64,000 nt of DNA, from positions 1 to 64,000 of the forward strand of contig CAWHZZ010000001.1 in NCBI GenBank assembly GCA_963833965.1, given 5' to 3'. The notes under the pieces are model-generated. The model was not told where the DNA came from. It made no database searches and saw only the letters and a list, made by a program, of their open reading frames with translations. The stretch is from CAJCIW01 sp963833965. GTDB taxonomy: Bacteria; Chlamydiota; Chlamydiia; Chlamydiales; Rhabdochlamydiaceae. Positions 45,345 to 53,594 of the stretch are shown here, piece by piece. Within the stretch, counting starts at the first letter, position 1. Each line of letters begins with the position of its first letter. The position numbers and the translations under genes were made by a program.

Positions 45345-45519
45345 TTAACCCGAGCCCCAAACAGGAGACAATCTGCTTGCTGCGGCTTAGCCAAATCGAT
45401 CTTCTCTCGCCGCCCTTGCCTTTGGCAATGGTGCTCCTCATTCAGAACGAGGACTTCCCCCTCTTCGATTTGGCGTTGCCTCGCGGCGCATATTGTCTCC
45501 TGTTTGGGGCTCGGGTTAA
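45345..45519. repeat. 175-bp MITE-like element, copy B (inverted)
   Basis: It has perfect 28-base terminal inverted repeats (TTAACCCGAGCCCCAAAC at the left, its complement at the right). The interior is the reverse complement of copy A, with scattered differences. Spurious frames cross it in several directions. It sits 26 bases before the xylB start and must lie in or near that gene's promoter. Confidence 0.85.
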
Positions 45520-45561
45520 TATCGTTGTTTTCGTTCATACGCACACGAGGAACATTTTTAT

Positions 45562-45789
45562 TCACCGAATTTCCCATCGTTTGCCTGAAATTGTCATTGT
45601 TGGGGGTGGAATCTTTTTCAGTATTTTCTGTGTTCCATCCGGATGCTTTTCGACCAATTCTCCATTCTCGCACACCAAGACACTGTTCCCCGAGGCTAGG
45701 GCCCGCCAGTGGGCTTGTTTAAGGGCCATTGTTGCTTGCTCGGGAATATGTTCTTCCAAAAACTGCATGGCCCTTTCATCAATTGTCAT
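45562..45789 (-). CDS. Small hypothetical protein, 75 aa
   Basis: It starts at an ATG with GAAGGA five bases upstream. A helical N-terminus (DERAMQFLEEHIPEQATMAL) is followed by NSVLVCENGELVEKHPDGTQ and KKIPPP, a strand pair and Pro-rich tail that look like a real folded domain. I do not recognise the family. It lies between repeat copy B and the right attachment site. Confidence 0.55.
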   Translation of the reverse strand: MTIDERAMQFLEEHIPEQATMALKQAHWRALASGNSVLVCENGELVEKHPDGTQKILKKIPPPTMTISGKRWEIR

Positions 45790-46012
45790 AATTCCTTCTC
45801 ATAGAATAAGATCGATCAATTTCGATTATAGCTACATGAAGACAAAAAGCATATTGCCCTGTTGCTTCTTCATGCAATTTTCCGCATTTTTTCCGCAAAT
45901 AACCTGAATTTCAGGGAATTTTTCAGAATCGATCTGAACACAATCGTCATTTTGTTGAGAGGAAAATGCGATTCTGGTTAACTCTACTCCGTTCAGAGTT
46001 ACACGGGAAAAT
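45790..46012. other. Right-end region with integrase-site-like repeats
   Basis: This stretch just inside the right attachment repeat contains TTTTCCGCA and TTCCGCAAATAACCTG (about 45880-45904), close to the sequences between attL and the integrase at 17742-17770. They are candidate arm-binding sites. A 62-codon minus-strand frame (45832-46020) crosses it and is probably chance. Confidence 0.4.
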
Positions 46013-46057
46013 GGACTCATAACCCGCTGGTCGCAGGTTCAAGTCCTGCTTGCCCCA
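46013..46057 (+). repeat. Right attachment repeat (attR), 45 bp
   Basis: This copy is identical to 17627-17671 (GGACTCATAACCCGCTGG through CTGCTTGCCCCA). Here the sequence before it (TTACACGGGAAAAT) is unrelated to a tRNA 5' half, so it is a displaced 3' fragment. It marks the right end of the island. Confidence 0.85.
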
Positions 46058-46223
46058 CTCTCTTAACATGCTGAAATGCAATTGCTTTAGAGCCAAGTGA
46101 ACTGAAAAATTCACTAGTGAGTTGACCTTCGCGGCACTCTCATGGCACACTGACCTCTTATGCATGTCAGCACATCTCATCAGGCCTTCTGTTCACACTC
46201 AAAACCAAATAGGAGTTGAACAG

Positions 46224-46896
46224 ATGGCAACAATTGAAAAAACGCAAAAACAAAAACGGCAGCACAAGCTACCGCGTCATGATCCGTCCCCAAGACGGCC
46301 TTCCCGCGACCTACAAGACCTTCCCCACCTTCCAGGAAGCAAAGGACTGGTCGATCCAGGAAGAGGCCAAACGACGACAAGGAATTTACTTTCCTGAGCA
46401 ACTAAAGAAAAAACACACTTTAACCGAGCTGATCGACAGCTACATTGAGCTGATTCCTCCCGGAAAAATACAGAGTGTTGACGATATGATCCGTCATCTC
46501 AATTGGTGGAAGAGCAAGATCGGAAAATACACGCTCAACCACATCGCCCCCAACCTCATCGCCAAATATCGGAAAGAGTTGCTTAGTGGGCAAACCCCTC
46601 AAGGGAAGCAACGAACTTGCGCAACAGTCAACCGTTATCTGGCCTCGCTCTCAAGCGTTCTTACCTATGGAGTCAAGGAATGAGGCTGGCTTTCCGCAAA
46701 TCCCCTGCTGCGCGTTTCAAAATTGGAGGAGCCTCGAGGGCGCGATCGAGTTCTGTCCAAAGATGAATGCCAAAAACTTCTCACAGCCTGCACTCAAAGC
46801 AAAAATCCCTTTCTACTCCCGATCGTTACCTTGGGAATCAGCACCGGCATCAGGAATTTAGCGTCGATCGGATTGGCTTTGTTCCGCAAAATTTAA
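46224..46896 (+). pseudogene. Broken tyrosine recombinase beside attR
   Basis: The ATG at 46224 gives MATIEK and then goes out of frame. Removing one A from the A run at about 46238-46243 gives MATIEKRKNKNGSTSYRVMI, a normal integrase start. The core-binding domain follows (HTLTELIDSYIELIPPGK to LASLSSVLTYGVKE). A TGA at 46681 replaces a Trp codon, the frame resumes (LSANPLLRVSKL), reaches the first catalytic Arg region (LGISTGIRNLAS) and ends at 46896. The His-x-x-Arg box and Tyr are missing. It lies 166 bases after attR in the same layout as the intact integrase after attL, so an older element once used the same site. Confidence 0.85.
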
Positions 46897-46958
46897 TTGA
46901 AGAATCCGCTGAAGAAGCTAAAGACTGCTCATAATTTCATGAAAAGCCTCCGGCTGCC

Positions 46959-47675
46959 TCAAAAATTAGCTCCAAGGGTTCTTCTTTTTTGAAAGAACTT
47001 CAGAAGCTCTGTGTAATTAATCTTCTCTGTATAGAGTGCCATTCCTAAAACACTGCTGATGTTGTCAGCCTCTAGCATTGCAATTTCGTCGAGATTAGAA
47101 ATGCCCCCTGCTGCTGTAAGAGGGTGGTCTGTCAATTTCCTTAATCTTTTTAAGCGCTCGAAATCAGGGCCTTTCATTAACCCCTCTCGTTCGACTTGTG
47201 TGTAAAGGAATTCAGAGCAGTAAGGCTCGAGAATTTGGATAACGTCCTCGGGTGATACTTGAGTCTTCTCTTTCCAACCTCGAATGACGATTTCATCTCT
47301 GAAAGAATCTAGAGCAATGATGATCCTCTCCTTCGGAATGACCTGCAAAAGCTGCTCCATAAAGATTAGATCGAGCGCTTTGCTCCCGATGATGATTTTC
47401 TGTACTCCTGCCTCTATGTATCTTTGCGCACGATCTACTGTACGTATTCCTCCGCCAACTCGAATGAGAAATTGCTTGGCTAAAGTAAGGATCATTTCAC
47501 TATTATCTCCTTGCTCCAACGCCGCATCCAGATCAATCACATTGATGGGACCAATTTTTGAAAATTTCAAAGCTAGACCCATGACATCCGTCACCTCCAA
47601 CTTCTTATTTTCCGCTTTTCCCTGAACAAGCTGAACAGCTTTGCCTCCCATTAAATCAATACTGCAATAAATCAT
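46959..47675 (-). CDS. hisA: ProFAR isomerase
   Basis: HisA opens the ribose ring of ProFAR to PRFAR, the fourth step of histidine synthesis. It is 238 residues. TIM-barrel blocks: YCSIDLMGGKAVQLVQG (catalytic Asp near residue 7), VIDLDAALEQGDN, LIRVGGGIRTVD, QKIIIGSKALD, and AAGGISNLDEI with the second phosphate loop. Its start overlaps the hisF stop by four bases (ATGA on the minus strand). It is the last gene of the his operon. The sequence is a normal but divergent HisA; PriA-type dual function is not indicated. Confidence 0.93.
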   Translation of the reverse strand: MIYCSIDLMGGKAVQLVQGKAENKKLEVTDVMGLALKFSKIGPINVIDLDAALEQGDNSEMILTLAKQFLIRVGGGIRTVDRAQRYIEAGVQKIIIGSKALDLIFMEQLLQVIPKERIIIALDSFRDEIVIRGWKEKTQVSPEDVIQILEPYCSEFLYTQVEREGLMKGPDFERLKRLRKLTDHPLTAAGGISNLDEIAMLEADNISSVLGMALYTEKINYTELLKFFQKRRTLGANF

Positions 47676-48427
47676 AGTCTCACCAAAATGTTCTCTTGAG
47701 CTAAAAGCCTCTTTAGTTTTTCCACTGAGTAACCGTTAAAGTGGAAAAGAGAAGCGGCAAGTGCAGCATCGGCCTTGCCCTTCACAAAGACATCCCTAAT
47801 ATCTTCCCATTTGCCTACTCCTCCCGAAGCAATGACCGATATCGAAAGGGATGTGCTAAGCTTCTCCATTAATTCGAGATCGTATCCCTCCTGCGTCCCA
47901 TCCCGATCGATAGAGGTGACCAAAAGCTCTCCAACGCCTAGTCGCTGCCCCATAAGGGCCCATTCCATCACTTCTTTGCCGGTAGGAATCGTTCCACTGT
48001 GAGAAAACACCTCCCATCCAAACTCCGTCCTTTTTACATCTATCCCTAAGAGGATGCATTGGGACCCAAACTTCTGAGCCGCTTGGCTTAAAAGTTCAGG
48101 AGTTTTTAAAGCGGCTGTATTAAGGGATACTTTGTCCACCCCAGCATTGAGAAGACGGCGAATATCGCAAAGGGAGCGAATACCCCCTCCCACAATGAGA
48201 GGGATGGATAGTTGTTTTGCTACCTCAGTGACGATATCGAGGAAGGTGTCTCTGTTTTCGATGGAAGCAGTGATATCCAATAAGACAAGCTCGTCCGCTC
48301 CTTGCTCCTCATAGAATTTAGCCATTGCGACCGGATCCCCCGCCCATTGCAGATCGACAAAGCATTTTCCTTTCACAACCTTTCCATCCCTGACGTCAAG
48401 ACAAGGAATAATCCGTCTGGTTAACAT
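47672..48427 (-). CDS. hisF: Imidazole glycerol phosphate synthase, cyclase subunit
   Basis: HisF takes PRFAR and ammonia from HisH to make imidazole glycerol phosphate and AICAR. It is 251 residues. MLTRRIIPCLDVRDGKVVKG includes the catalytic Asp (D11), and the second catalytic Asp lies in TSIDRDGTQEGYD; PLIVGGGIRSLCDI and VIASGGVGKWEDI are the phosphate loops. It overlaps hisH by seven bases and hisA by four, so its dose is tied to its partner. Confidence 0.95.
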   Translation of the reverse strand: MLTRRIIPCLDVRDGKVVKGKCFVDLQWAGDPVAMAKFYEEQGADELVLLDITASIENRDTFLDIVTEVAKQLSIPLIVGGGIRSLCDIRRLLNAGVDKVSLNTAALKTPELLSQAAQKFGSQCILLGIDVKRTEFGWEVFSHSGTIPTGKEVMEWALMGQRLGVGELLVTSIDRDGTQEGYDLELMEKLSTSLSISVIASGGVGKWEDIRDVFVKGKADAALAASLFHFNGYSVEKLKRLLAQENILVRL

Positions 48428-48996
48428 TTATTACCTCTCACAAAGGATTCGAGGATCTTCATCCCCTCCCAGCCCGATTTTTCTGGGTGAAATTGAACGG
48501 CGAGAAGCTCGCCTCGCTTCACAGCACAGACAAAGGATTCTCCATAAAAACTTGTGGCGAGAATGCAGTCCTTTTCCTCTGGAATGCAGTAATAACTGTT
48601 GGCAAAGTAATAAAATTGCCCATCTAATCCTTGCACGCAATTCCATCCGATTTGTGGCAGTTTTTTCCCTGAGGTAAATTTTTTTACTACCCCTTTCAGA
48701 ATCCCCAAACCTGCGACTCCTATTGCCTCTTCACTCGATTCAAAAAGAAGCTGCATCCCCACGCAAATCCCCAAAAAGGGTTTTGTGCGAGCCACTTCTC
48801 GAACCACCTCAAAAAGCCCCTTCTCTTTCAGCGCTGCCACACAAGCACCAAAATGTCCTTGGCCTGGAAAAATCACCTTGTCTGCCTTCAAAATAGCCTC
48901 TTTGTCATCTGTGATGAGAGAAGTGACTCCCAGGCGATCTAAGGCATTTTTAACCGACTGCAAATTGCCGGCATCGTAATCGATGATCACAATCAT
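48421..48996 (-). CDS. hisH: Imidazole glycerol phosphate synthase, glutaminase subunit
   Basis: HisH supplies ammonia from glutamine to HisF. I take the ATG at 48996 (MIVIIDYDAGNLQSV), which overlaps the hisB stop by ATGA; the longer frame from 49086 lies in hisB. It is 191 residues. The catalytic Cys is in FLGICVGMQLLFE, and the His-Glu pair in VQFHPEKSGWEG; FPGQGHFGACV and KLPQIGWNCV are typical. Complete triad, so active. Confidence 0.95.
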   Translation of the reverse strand: MIVIIDYDAGNLQSVKNALDRLGVTSLITDDKEAILKADKVIFPGQGHFGACVAALKEKGLFEVVREVARTKPFLGICVGMQLLFESSEEAIGVAGLGILKGVVKKFTSGKKLPQIGWNCVQGLDGQFYYFANSYYCIPEEKDCILATSFYGESFVCAVKRGELLAVQFHPEKSGWEGMKILESFVRGNKC

Positions 48997-49586
48997 AAAA
49001 CCCCCTTGGTACTCGGAATGATCTCCTTCAAATTCTTGTCTAAAGAACAGGCCATGCGCATAGCCTTGCCAAATGCTTTGAAGCAAGCTTCGACCTTGTG
49101 GTGTGGATCCTTCCCATATGGCAAAACGAGGTGCAGGTTCATACGACCTCCATTCACAAATCCAGCAAAAAAATTCGAGAGATTGATCGTCTCGAAATCA
49201 CCGATCTTTTTTTGAGCCATCTTCATGCGGTACTCCAAAAAAGGACGACCGCTCAAATCCACAGCGCAAATGCTTAGTGATTCATCCATAGGAAAAACGA
49301 AATAACCCGTGCGATTGATCCCTCTTTTATCACCCAAAGCCTTTGAAAATGCCTCACCCAGAGCAATCCCGATATCTTCTATCGTGTGATGCTGATCCAC
49401 ATGTAAATCCCCCTTCACTTGGACACTGAGGTCAAAACAGCCGTGTTTTGCAAAAGCTTCGAGCATGTGGTCAAAAAAACCGATCCCCGTGCTCAACTCT
49501 GAAATACCTGTTCCATCCAAGTTGATCGTGAGTTGGATCTCAGTTTCCCTTGTAATTCGGCGATATTTTACACTTCTTTTTGACAT
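48993..49586 (-). CDS. hisB: Imidazoleglycerol-phosphate dehydratase
   Basis: This is the monofunctional dehydratase (197 residues) for step seven of histidine synthesis. Manganese-binding repeats are intact: GIGFFDHMLEAFAKHG, DQHHTIEDIGIALGEA, and the second half DPHHKVEACFKAFGKA. It lacks the N-terminal phosphatase half of E. coli HisB, which matters because the preceding hisC gene carries a HAD domain that could supply it. It overlaps both neighbours. Confidence 0.96.
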   Translation of the reverse strand: MSKRSVKYRRITRETEIQLTINLDGTGISELSTGIGFFDHMLEAFAKHGCFDLSVQVKGDLHVDQHHTIEDIGIALGEAFSKALGDKRGINRTGYFVFPMDESLSICAVDLSGRPFLEYRMKMAQKKIGDFETINLSNFFAGFVNGGRMNLHLVLPYGKDPHHKVEACFKAFGKAMRMACSLDKNLKEIIPSTKGVL

Positions 49587-51208
49587 AACAACCTCTCTAG
49601 GGTTTCTGTAATCTCGACTTCCACAAATTCCACGGAAGCACGCCGCGCAGCTTCTCTATCATCTGGGCTATCGCCAAAATAGATCGCTCTGCTCGTTTTT
49701 AAGCTCCGCATAGCGAGGATTAACCCTTCAGGGTCGGGTTTCCTCTGTTTGACGTCGTCGTCGGTGATCACGACCTCAAAAAACGATTCCTTGCCAAAAC
49801 GTTTTAAAGCATCCAGAGCATCTTTCTTAGGCCTCCCTGTAAAAATGGCCAACCGGAATCGTTTTTTAAGCTTGAGGAGAAGTTCTTCATCGAGAAGCCA
49901 CTGCTCACTCAGTTTGAAATCCTGGTAATAGGCGTCGAATCGCTCGATGATTTTTTCCTGTTGGATGAGCACTCCATATCCTTTGAGAATCGCTTCCACG
50001 CAGTCGTAATCATTGTTGTAGCCACCCTTTTGCTTGTATGTTTCAACAAGCGCTGGATCTATTTTTTCTCCGAGGAAATATTCAGTGGTTTTGACAATGC
50101 TAGGTCGATAGGACTGACTCTCATCGACCAATACCCCATCCATATCGAAAATTAAGGCCGTTGGAGACCAAAGGGATTGCAAGAGGGAAAGAACCCTTTG
50201 CATCTGCTCCCGAGATCCAATCGTGATTCTCAAAAATCCCTTGAGATCAGACCTTTCTCGAACGAGGATCTGCCGTGCCGCTAAAGCGGATTTGATCTTT
50301 TCTGTCCATTCTCCAAAGCGAACCAAAACAAAATTGGCTTGGCTATTGATGACTTGAAATCCCAGGGATGTAACTGCTTGAATGAACTGCTCTCTGACTG
50401 CGATAATCTCATCGACATAGAAATCTACATAGGATTTATCCTGCATAGCAGTAATCGCAGCAGCTGCGGCTAAACAGCCCACACTATAAGAAGGGGATAA
50501 AACCTTGGAGATCGTTGCAATATTCTCTTTTGCTGAGATCAAGTACCCGATCCTCAGACCGGCCAAGCCATGCGCTTTTGAGAATGTCTGTGTGACAAAG
50601 ACATTGGAATAGCGATTTGCCAGGTCAATATTCGTTTGCTTGGCGTATGGACTGTAGGCTTCATCGATGAGAACCACCATTTTGGAGTTCGCTTCGACAA
50701 TTTTCAACAGATCCTCTCTTTCGATGAGAGTGCCCGTGGGATTATTTGGGTTGGCAAGTGCGATCAAACGCGTATTTGGGCCGATGGCATTGAGAACCTC
50801 CTCAATAGGAAAAGAGAAATCTTTTAAGCAATACGAAACCCATATAATTTTGGCTCCTGCGACTGTAGCGTAGAGTTCGTACATGGAATAACTGGGAGAG
50901 AGTAAAATCACCTCATCCCCTTTTTCCACATACGTATCAAAAATGGCTCTAATCGCCTCATCGCTTCCATTGGTAGGAATGAGACAATCCTTAGCTACGC
51001 TTAAAAACTCAGAAAGGGCATTGTTTAAAGCCTCATATTCAGGATAACAGCCGTACTCCTCTCTTGAGATTTTCCCCAAAGCTTCCAGCACTTTGGGGCT
51101 GGCTCCCAGAAGATTCTCATTAAAGTCGAGGCGCAAAGCGCCCATTCTGCCCACCCCAGGATCGGCATAGGGCTCCATGTTCTGGATGGATTCTTTCGGA
51201 GTTAACAT
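49568..51208 (-). CDS. hisC: Histidinol-phosphate aminotransferase fused to HAD phosphatase
   Basis: This is a 546-residue fusion. Residues 1-345 are HisC: LRLDFNENLLGASP, ALANPNNPTGTL, VLIDEAYSPYA, and the PLP Lys in TFSKAHGLAGLRIGY (about residue 211). Residues about 350-546 are a HAD hydrolase: nucleophile in IFDMDGVLVDES, IFTGRPKKDALDAL (motif II Thr), KQRKPDPEGL (motif III Lys) and YFGDSPDDREAA (motif IV). All HAD catalytic residues are present. Since the operon has no HisN/HisJ and its HisB lacks the phosphatase half, the HAD part is the obvious histidinol-phosphate phosphatase. Gene overlaps hisB and hisD. Confidence 0.93.
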   Translation of the reverse strand: MLTPKESIQNMEPYADPGVGRMGALRLDFNENLLGASPKVLEALGKISREEYGCYPEYEALNNALSEFLSVAKDCLIPTNGSDEAIRAIFDTYVEKGDEVILLSPSYSMYELYATVAGAKIIWVSYCLKDFSFPIEEVLNAIGPNTRLIALANPNNPTGTLIEREDLLKIVEANSKMVVLIDEAYSPYAKQTNIDLANRYSNVFVTQTFSKAHGLAGLRIGYLISAKENIATISKVLSPSYSVGCLAAAAAITAMQDKSYVDFYVDEIIAVREQFIQAVTSLGFQVINSQANFVLVRFGEWTEKIKSALAARQILVRERSDLKGFLRITIGSREQMQRVLSLLQSLWSPTALIFDMDGVLVDESQSYRPSIVKTTEYFLGEKIDPALVETYKQKGGYNNDYDCVEAILKGYGVLIQQEKIIERFDAYYQDFKLSEQWLLDEELLLKLKKRFRLAIFTGRPKKDALDALKRFGKESFFEVVITDDDVKQRKPDPEGLILAMRSLKTSRAIYFGDSPDDREAARRASVEFVEVEITETLERLLCQKEV

Positions 51209-52461
51209 TGCATCCTCACTTTAATAGATTGCGCGTGTCCCGCTAACCCTTCTGTCTCTGCTAAGACAATAATTGTAGGCGCGATTGCCTTAAGCCCTTC
51301 TTCAGAAAGATATTGAACGGTTGGAGTCTTAATAAAATCTCTGACGCTCAATCCCGCTTGAGCTGCCGCAAGGCCTCCCGTCGGTAAAACGTGATTGGGT
51401 CCACTAGCATAATCACCCGCAGCCTCCGGGGCATTTTTACCGAGAAATACAGAACCTGCATTCTCTATTAGGGAAAGCCACATAGTCGGATTATCGAGAT
51501 GAATTTCAATGTGTTCTGGAGCCAAAAAATTACTAACGGCAAAAGCCTCTTCCAAAGAGCCCACTAAAATGATCGCCCCTCTCGCTTCCAAGGAAGCCTT
51601 TGCTATTTCCTTAGTCGGTAAATCATCAAGCCCGTTTTCCACTGCATCCATCACTTCCTCTGCCAACTTTCTGGAAGGGGTGATGCAAAGCGCCATTGAA
51701 GCCACATCATGCTCTGCCTGGGCGAGCAGATCTGCTGCAATGTAGGTGGGATTCGCCTCCTCATCTGCAATGATGACCACTTCGCTAGGTCCCGCAATGA
51801 AATCGATCCCCACATCTCCATAGACGATTTTCTTGGCCGCGGAGACGTAAAGGTTGCCTGGACCTACGATTTTATCGACCCTAGGGACTGTTTCCGTCCC
51901 ATAGGCCATTGCAGCGATCGCCATGGCTCCTCCCACTTCAAAAATCTTGTCCACTCCACAAAGCCGACAGGCAAAGAGAATCTCAGGGGAAGCTTTGGGT
52001 GTGCAGACAATTACCTCCTTGACCCCGGCAATTTTCGCAGGAAGGACCGTCATTAAAACCGTCGAGACCAGAGGGTATGTCCCGCCTGGAATGTAACATC
52101 CGATCCTTTCGAGAGGACGAACCAGTTGCCCCGCTTGAATTCCTGGAAGGATCTCGATCCACCATTCTTTTGGCATCTGATGAGCATGAAACTTCGTGAT
52201 ATTTTCTTTGGCGGATTTTAGGGCCTCTTTTAACGTCATCGTCACTTGAGATTCAGCAGCATTCCTCCGCTCTTGCGTCACAGCAATACTCGCTTGTTCT
52301 CGCTGATCGAATTGTTTAGAAAATCGCTTAATGGCAGCATCCCCTCCTTCCCTCACCCCTCGAACGACAGGTTGCATTTGTTCGATGATGGCACTAAAAT
52401 CGACCTTGCGCTCTTTCAATAGCTCAAGCGCTAATCGGTCATTGGATTCAATTATCTTCAT
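51202..52461 (-). CDS. hisD: Histidinol dehydrogenase
   Basis: HisD carries out the last two oxidations, histidinol to histidine, with NAD and zinc. It is 419 residues, near the normal 430. Blocks: RIGCYIPGGTYPLVSTVLM, VDKIVGPGNLYVSAAKK, GIDFIAGPSEVVIIADE, LLAQAEHDVASMA (zinc and catalytic residues), FLAPEHIEIH and SGPNHVLPTGG. Overlaps hisE by 14 bases upstream and hisC by seven downstream. Confidence 0.96.
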   Translation of the reverse strand: MKIIESNDRLALELLKERKVDFSAIIEQMQPVVRGVREGGDAAIKRFSKQFDQREQASIAVTQERRNAAESQVTMTLKEALKSAKENITKFHAHQMPKEWWIEILPGIQAGQLVRPLERIGCYIPGGTYPLVSTVLMTVLPAKIAGVKEVIVCTPKASPEILFACRLCGVDKIFEVGGAMAIAAMAYGTETVPRVDKIVGPGNLYVSAAKKIVYGDVGIDFIAGPSEVVIIADEEANPTYIAADLLAQAEHDVASMALCITPSRKLAEEVMDAVENGLDDLPTKEIAKASLEARGAIILVGSLEEAFAVSNFLAPEHIEIHLDNPTMWLSLIENAGSVFLGKNAPEAAGDYASGPNHVLPTGGLAAAQAGLSVRDFIKTPTVQYLSEEGLKAIAPTIIVLAETEGLAGHAQSIKVRMQC

Positions 52462-52741
52462 CGTCTTTCCTCCGTTTCAGCAGCTCTTTTTCAATCTCTT
52501 CAAGAGAAATCCCATATTTGCGTAAGAAAACTAAGTAGTGGAAAATAAGATCTGCCGCCTCATAGAGGATCTCTTCCCTTTTCCCCTTGAATGCGGCCTC
52601 GATCAATTCATAAGTCTCTTCATTGAGTTTTCTCTCTACCAAAGTCCCTTCTTTCAGAAGGCGGCATGTGTAAAAGCCGGGATCATCTTGCTGTTTTCTG
52701 TTTACAATCATTTGCTCTAATTCTTGAAAAATTTTGCTCAT
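52448..52741 (-). CDS. hisE: Phosphoribosyl-ATP pyrophosphohydrolase
   Basis: HisE hydrolyses phosphoribosyl-ATP to phosphoribosyl-AMP. It is a 97-residue free-standing enzyme of the MazG-like all-helical fold. It has KLNEETYELIEAAF and EILYEAADLIFHYLVFL, with the paired acidic residues that bind magnesium. In many bacteria HisE is fused to HisI; here they are separate genes with hisG between them. Confidence 0.94.
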   Translation of the reverse strand: MSKIFQELEQMIVNRKQQDDPGFYTCRLLKEGTLVERKLNEETYELIEAAFKGKREEILYEAADLIFHYLVFLRKYGISLEEIEKELLKRRKDDEDN

Positions 52742-52742
52742 C

Positions 52743-53594
52743 TTAAGGCACCATTTGTTCGATGTTTATAACCAGAATGCCACTCGCCCCAAGTTTTTTT
52801 AGCTGATCGATCACCCCCGTTATTTCCTGTTCGTTGACAACGACCTGGATAGCACAAAGATCTTCTCGACCCAAAATCGACATCACGGTGGGCCCGCTCA
52901 ATCCTGGAGCGATCCTTGACAGCTCTGCCAGATTCCCCGTCGGCATATTGGCGATCAAAAATTTTTGATTCTTTGCCATCAAGACTGACTGAAGAGCCAT
53001 GAGAATCTGTTCAATTTTCTCCCTTTGCATGCAGACCTTTTCCTTGTTGGCAAATAGGCATGCTTTCGTCTCAAAAAGAGTCATTAGAGGAACCAGATCA
53101 TTCATCCTCAAAGTCTCTCCTGAAGAGGTCAAGTCGACGATAGCATCGCTCAGTCCTAGTTTGGGAGCCAACTCCACGGCGCCTGACATGTCGATGACAT
53201 CTGCCTCAATGCCTTGAGTCTCACAAAATCTTTGAGTGATTTTTGGATAAGAGGTAGCGATCTTCAAACGCTTGGCAAAAAGCTGTTCCTTAGAAAAGTC
53301 CTTTGGCACCGCGAGAATCAGTTCTGCTTGCCCAAAATCCAGTTCAAGAATTTGTTCCACATCCACGCCCCTTTCTTTCACCAGGTCTTGGCCAGTAATT
53401 CCCAGATCGATAATCCCTTCCTGGATGAAACCAGGAATGTCGCTTGCCCTTACAAAAATCACTTCCATCGTAAAATTTTCACAAAAAGCAGAGAGCTTCC
53501 TCTCTCTGGTTTGAATCTGGAATCCAGCTTGCATCAAAATTTCCAGGCTTTTGTCACTCAAGCGCCCTTTATTTGGAATCCCCAACTTAATCAT
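52743..53594 (-). CDS. hisG: ATP phosphoribosyltransferase, long form
   Basis: HisG commits ATP and PRPP to histidine synthesis. At 283 residues it is the long form, with a C-terminal ACT-like regulatory domain (about 205-283, MSILGREDLCAIQVVVNEQ), so histidine feedback is expected and no HisZ is needed. GIPNKGRLSDKSLEIL opens the protein, and AIVDLTSSGETLRMNDL holds the PRPP loop. Overlaps hisI by eight bases. Confidence 0.95.
   Translation of the reverse strand: MIKLGIPNKGRLSDKSLEILMQAGFQIQTRERKLSAFCENFTMEVIFVRASDIPGFIQEGIIDLGITGQDLVKERGVDVEQILELDFGQAELILAVPKDFSKEQLFAKRLKIATSYPKITQRFCETQGIEADVIDMSGAVELAPKLGLSDAIVDLTSSGETLRMNDLVPLMTLFETKACLFANKEKVCMQREKIEQILMALQSVLMAKNQKFLIANMPTGNLAELSRIAPGLSGPTVMSILGREDLCAIQVVVNEQEITGVIDQLKKLGASGILVINIEQMVP

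Larger units (their letters stand above)
17672..46057. mobile_element. Integrated genomic island, about 28.4 kb
   Basis: This segment lies between two identical 45-bp copies of a tRNA 3' half. The copy at the left joins a tRNA-like 5' half, while the copy at the right has unrelated sequence before it. That is the standard result of tRNA-targeted integration. Just inside the left end are an integrase, a small HTH protein and a primase/helicase pair. Cargo includes a Schlafen-type protein, an Hsp70/J-like/AAA+ operon, recQ, beta-barrel proteins, a TPP-riboswitch operon and xylose genes. No conjugation or capsid genes were seen, so the island is either helper-dependent or decayed. Some cargo may have been present before, or arrived after, this integration. 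Confidence 0.7.

Noticed and set aside
45260..45907. 215-codon plus-strand frame
   Set aside because: It is created by reading through repeat copy B and antisense to the 75-residue gene; no start site or known domain.
46122..46397. 91-codon frame MATIEKTQK and onward
   Set aside because: Only the first six codons belong to the integrase; the rest is the out-of-frame product of the A-run slip.
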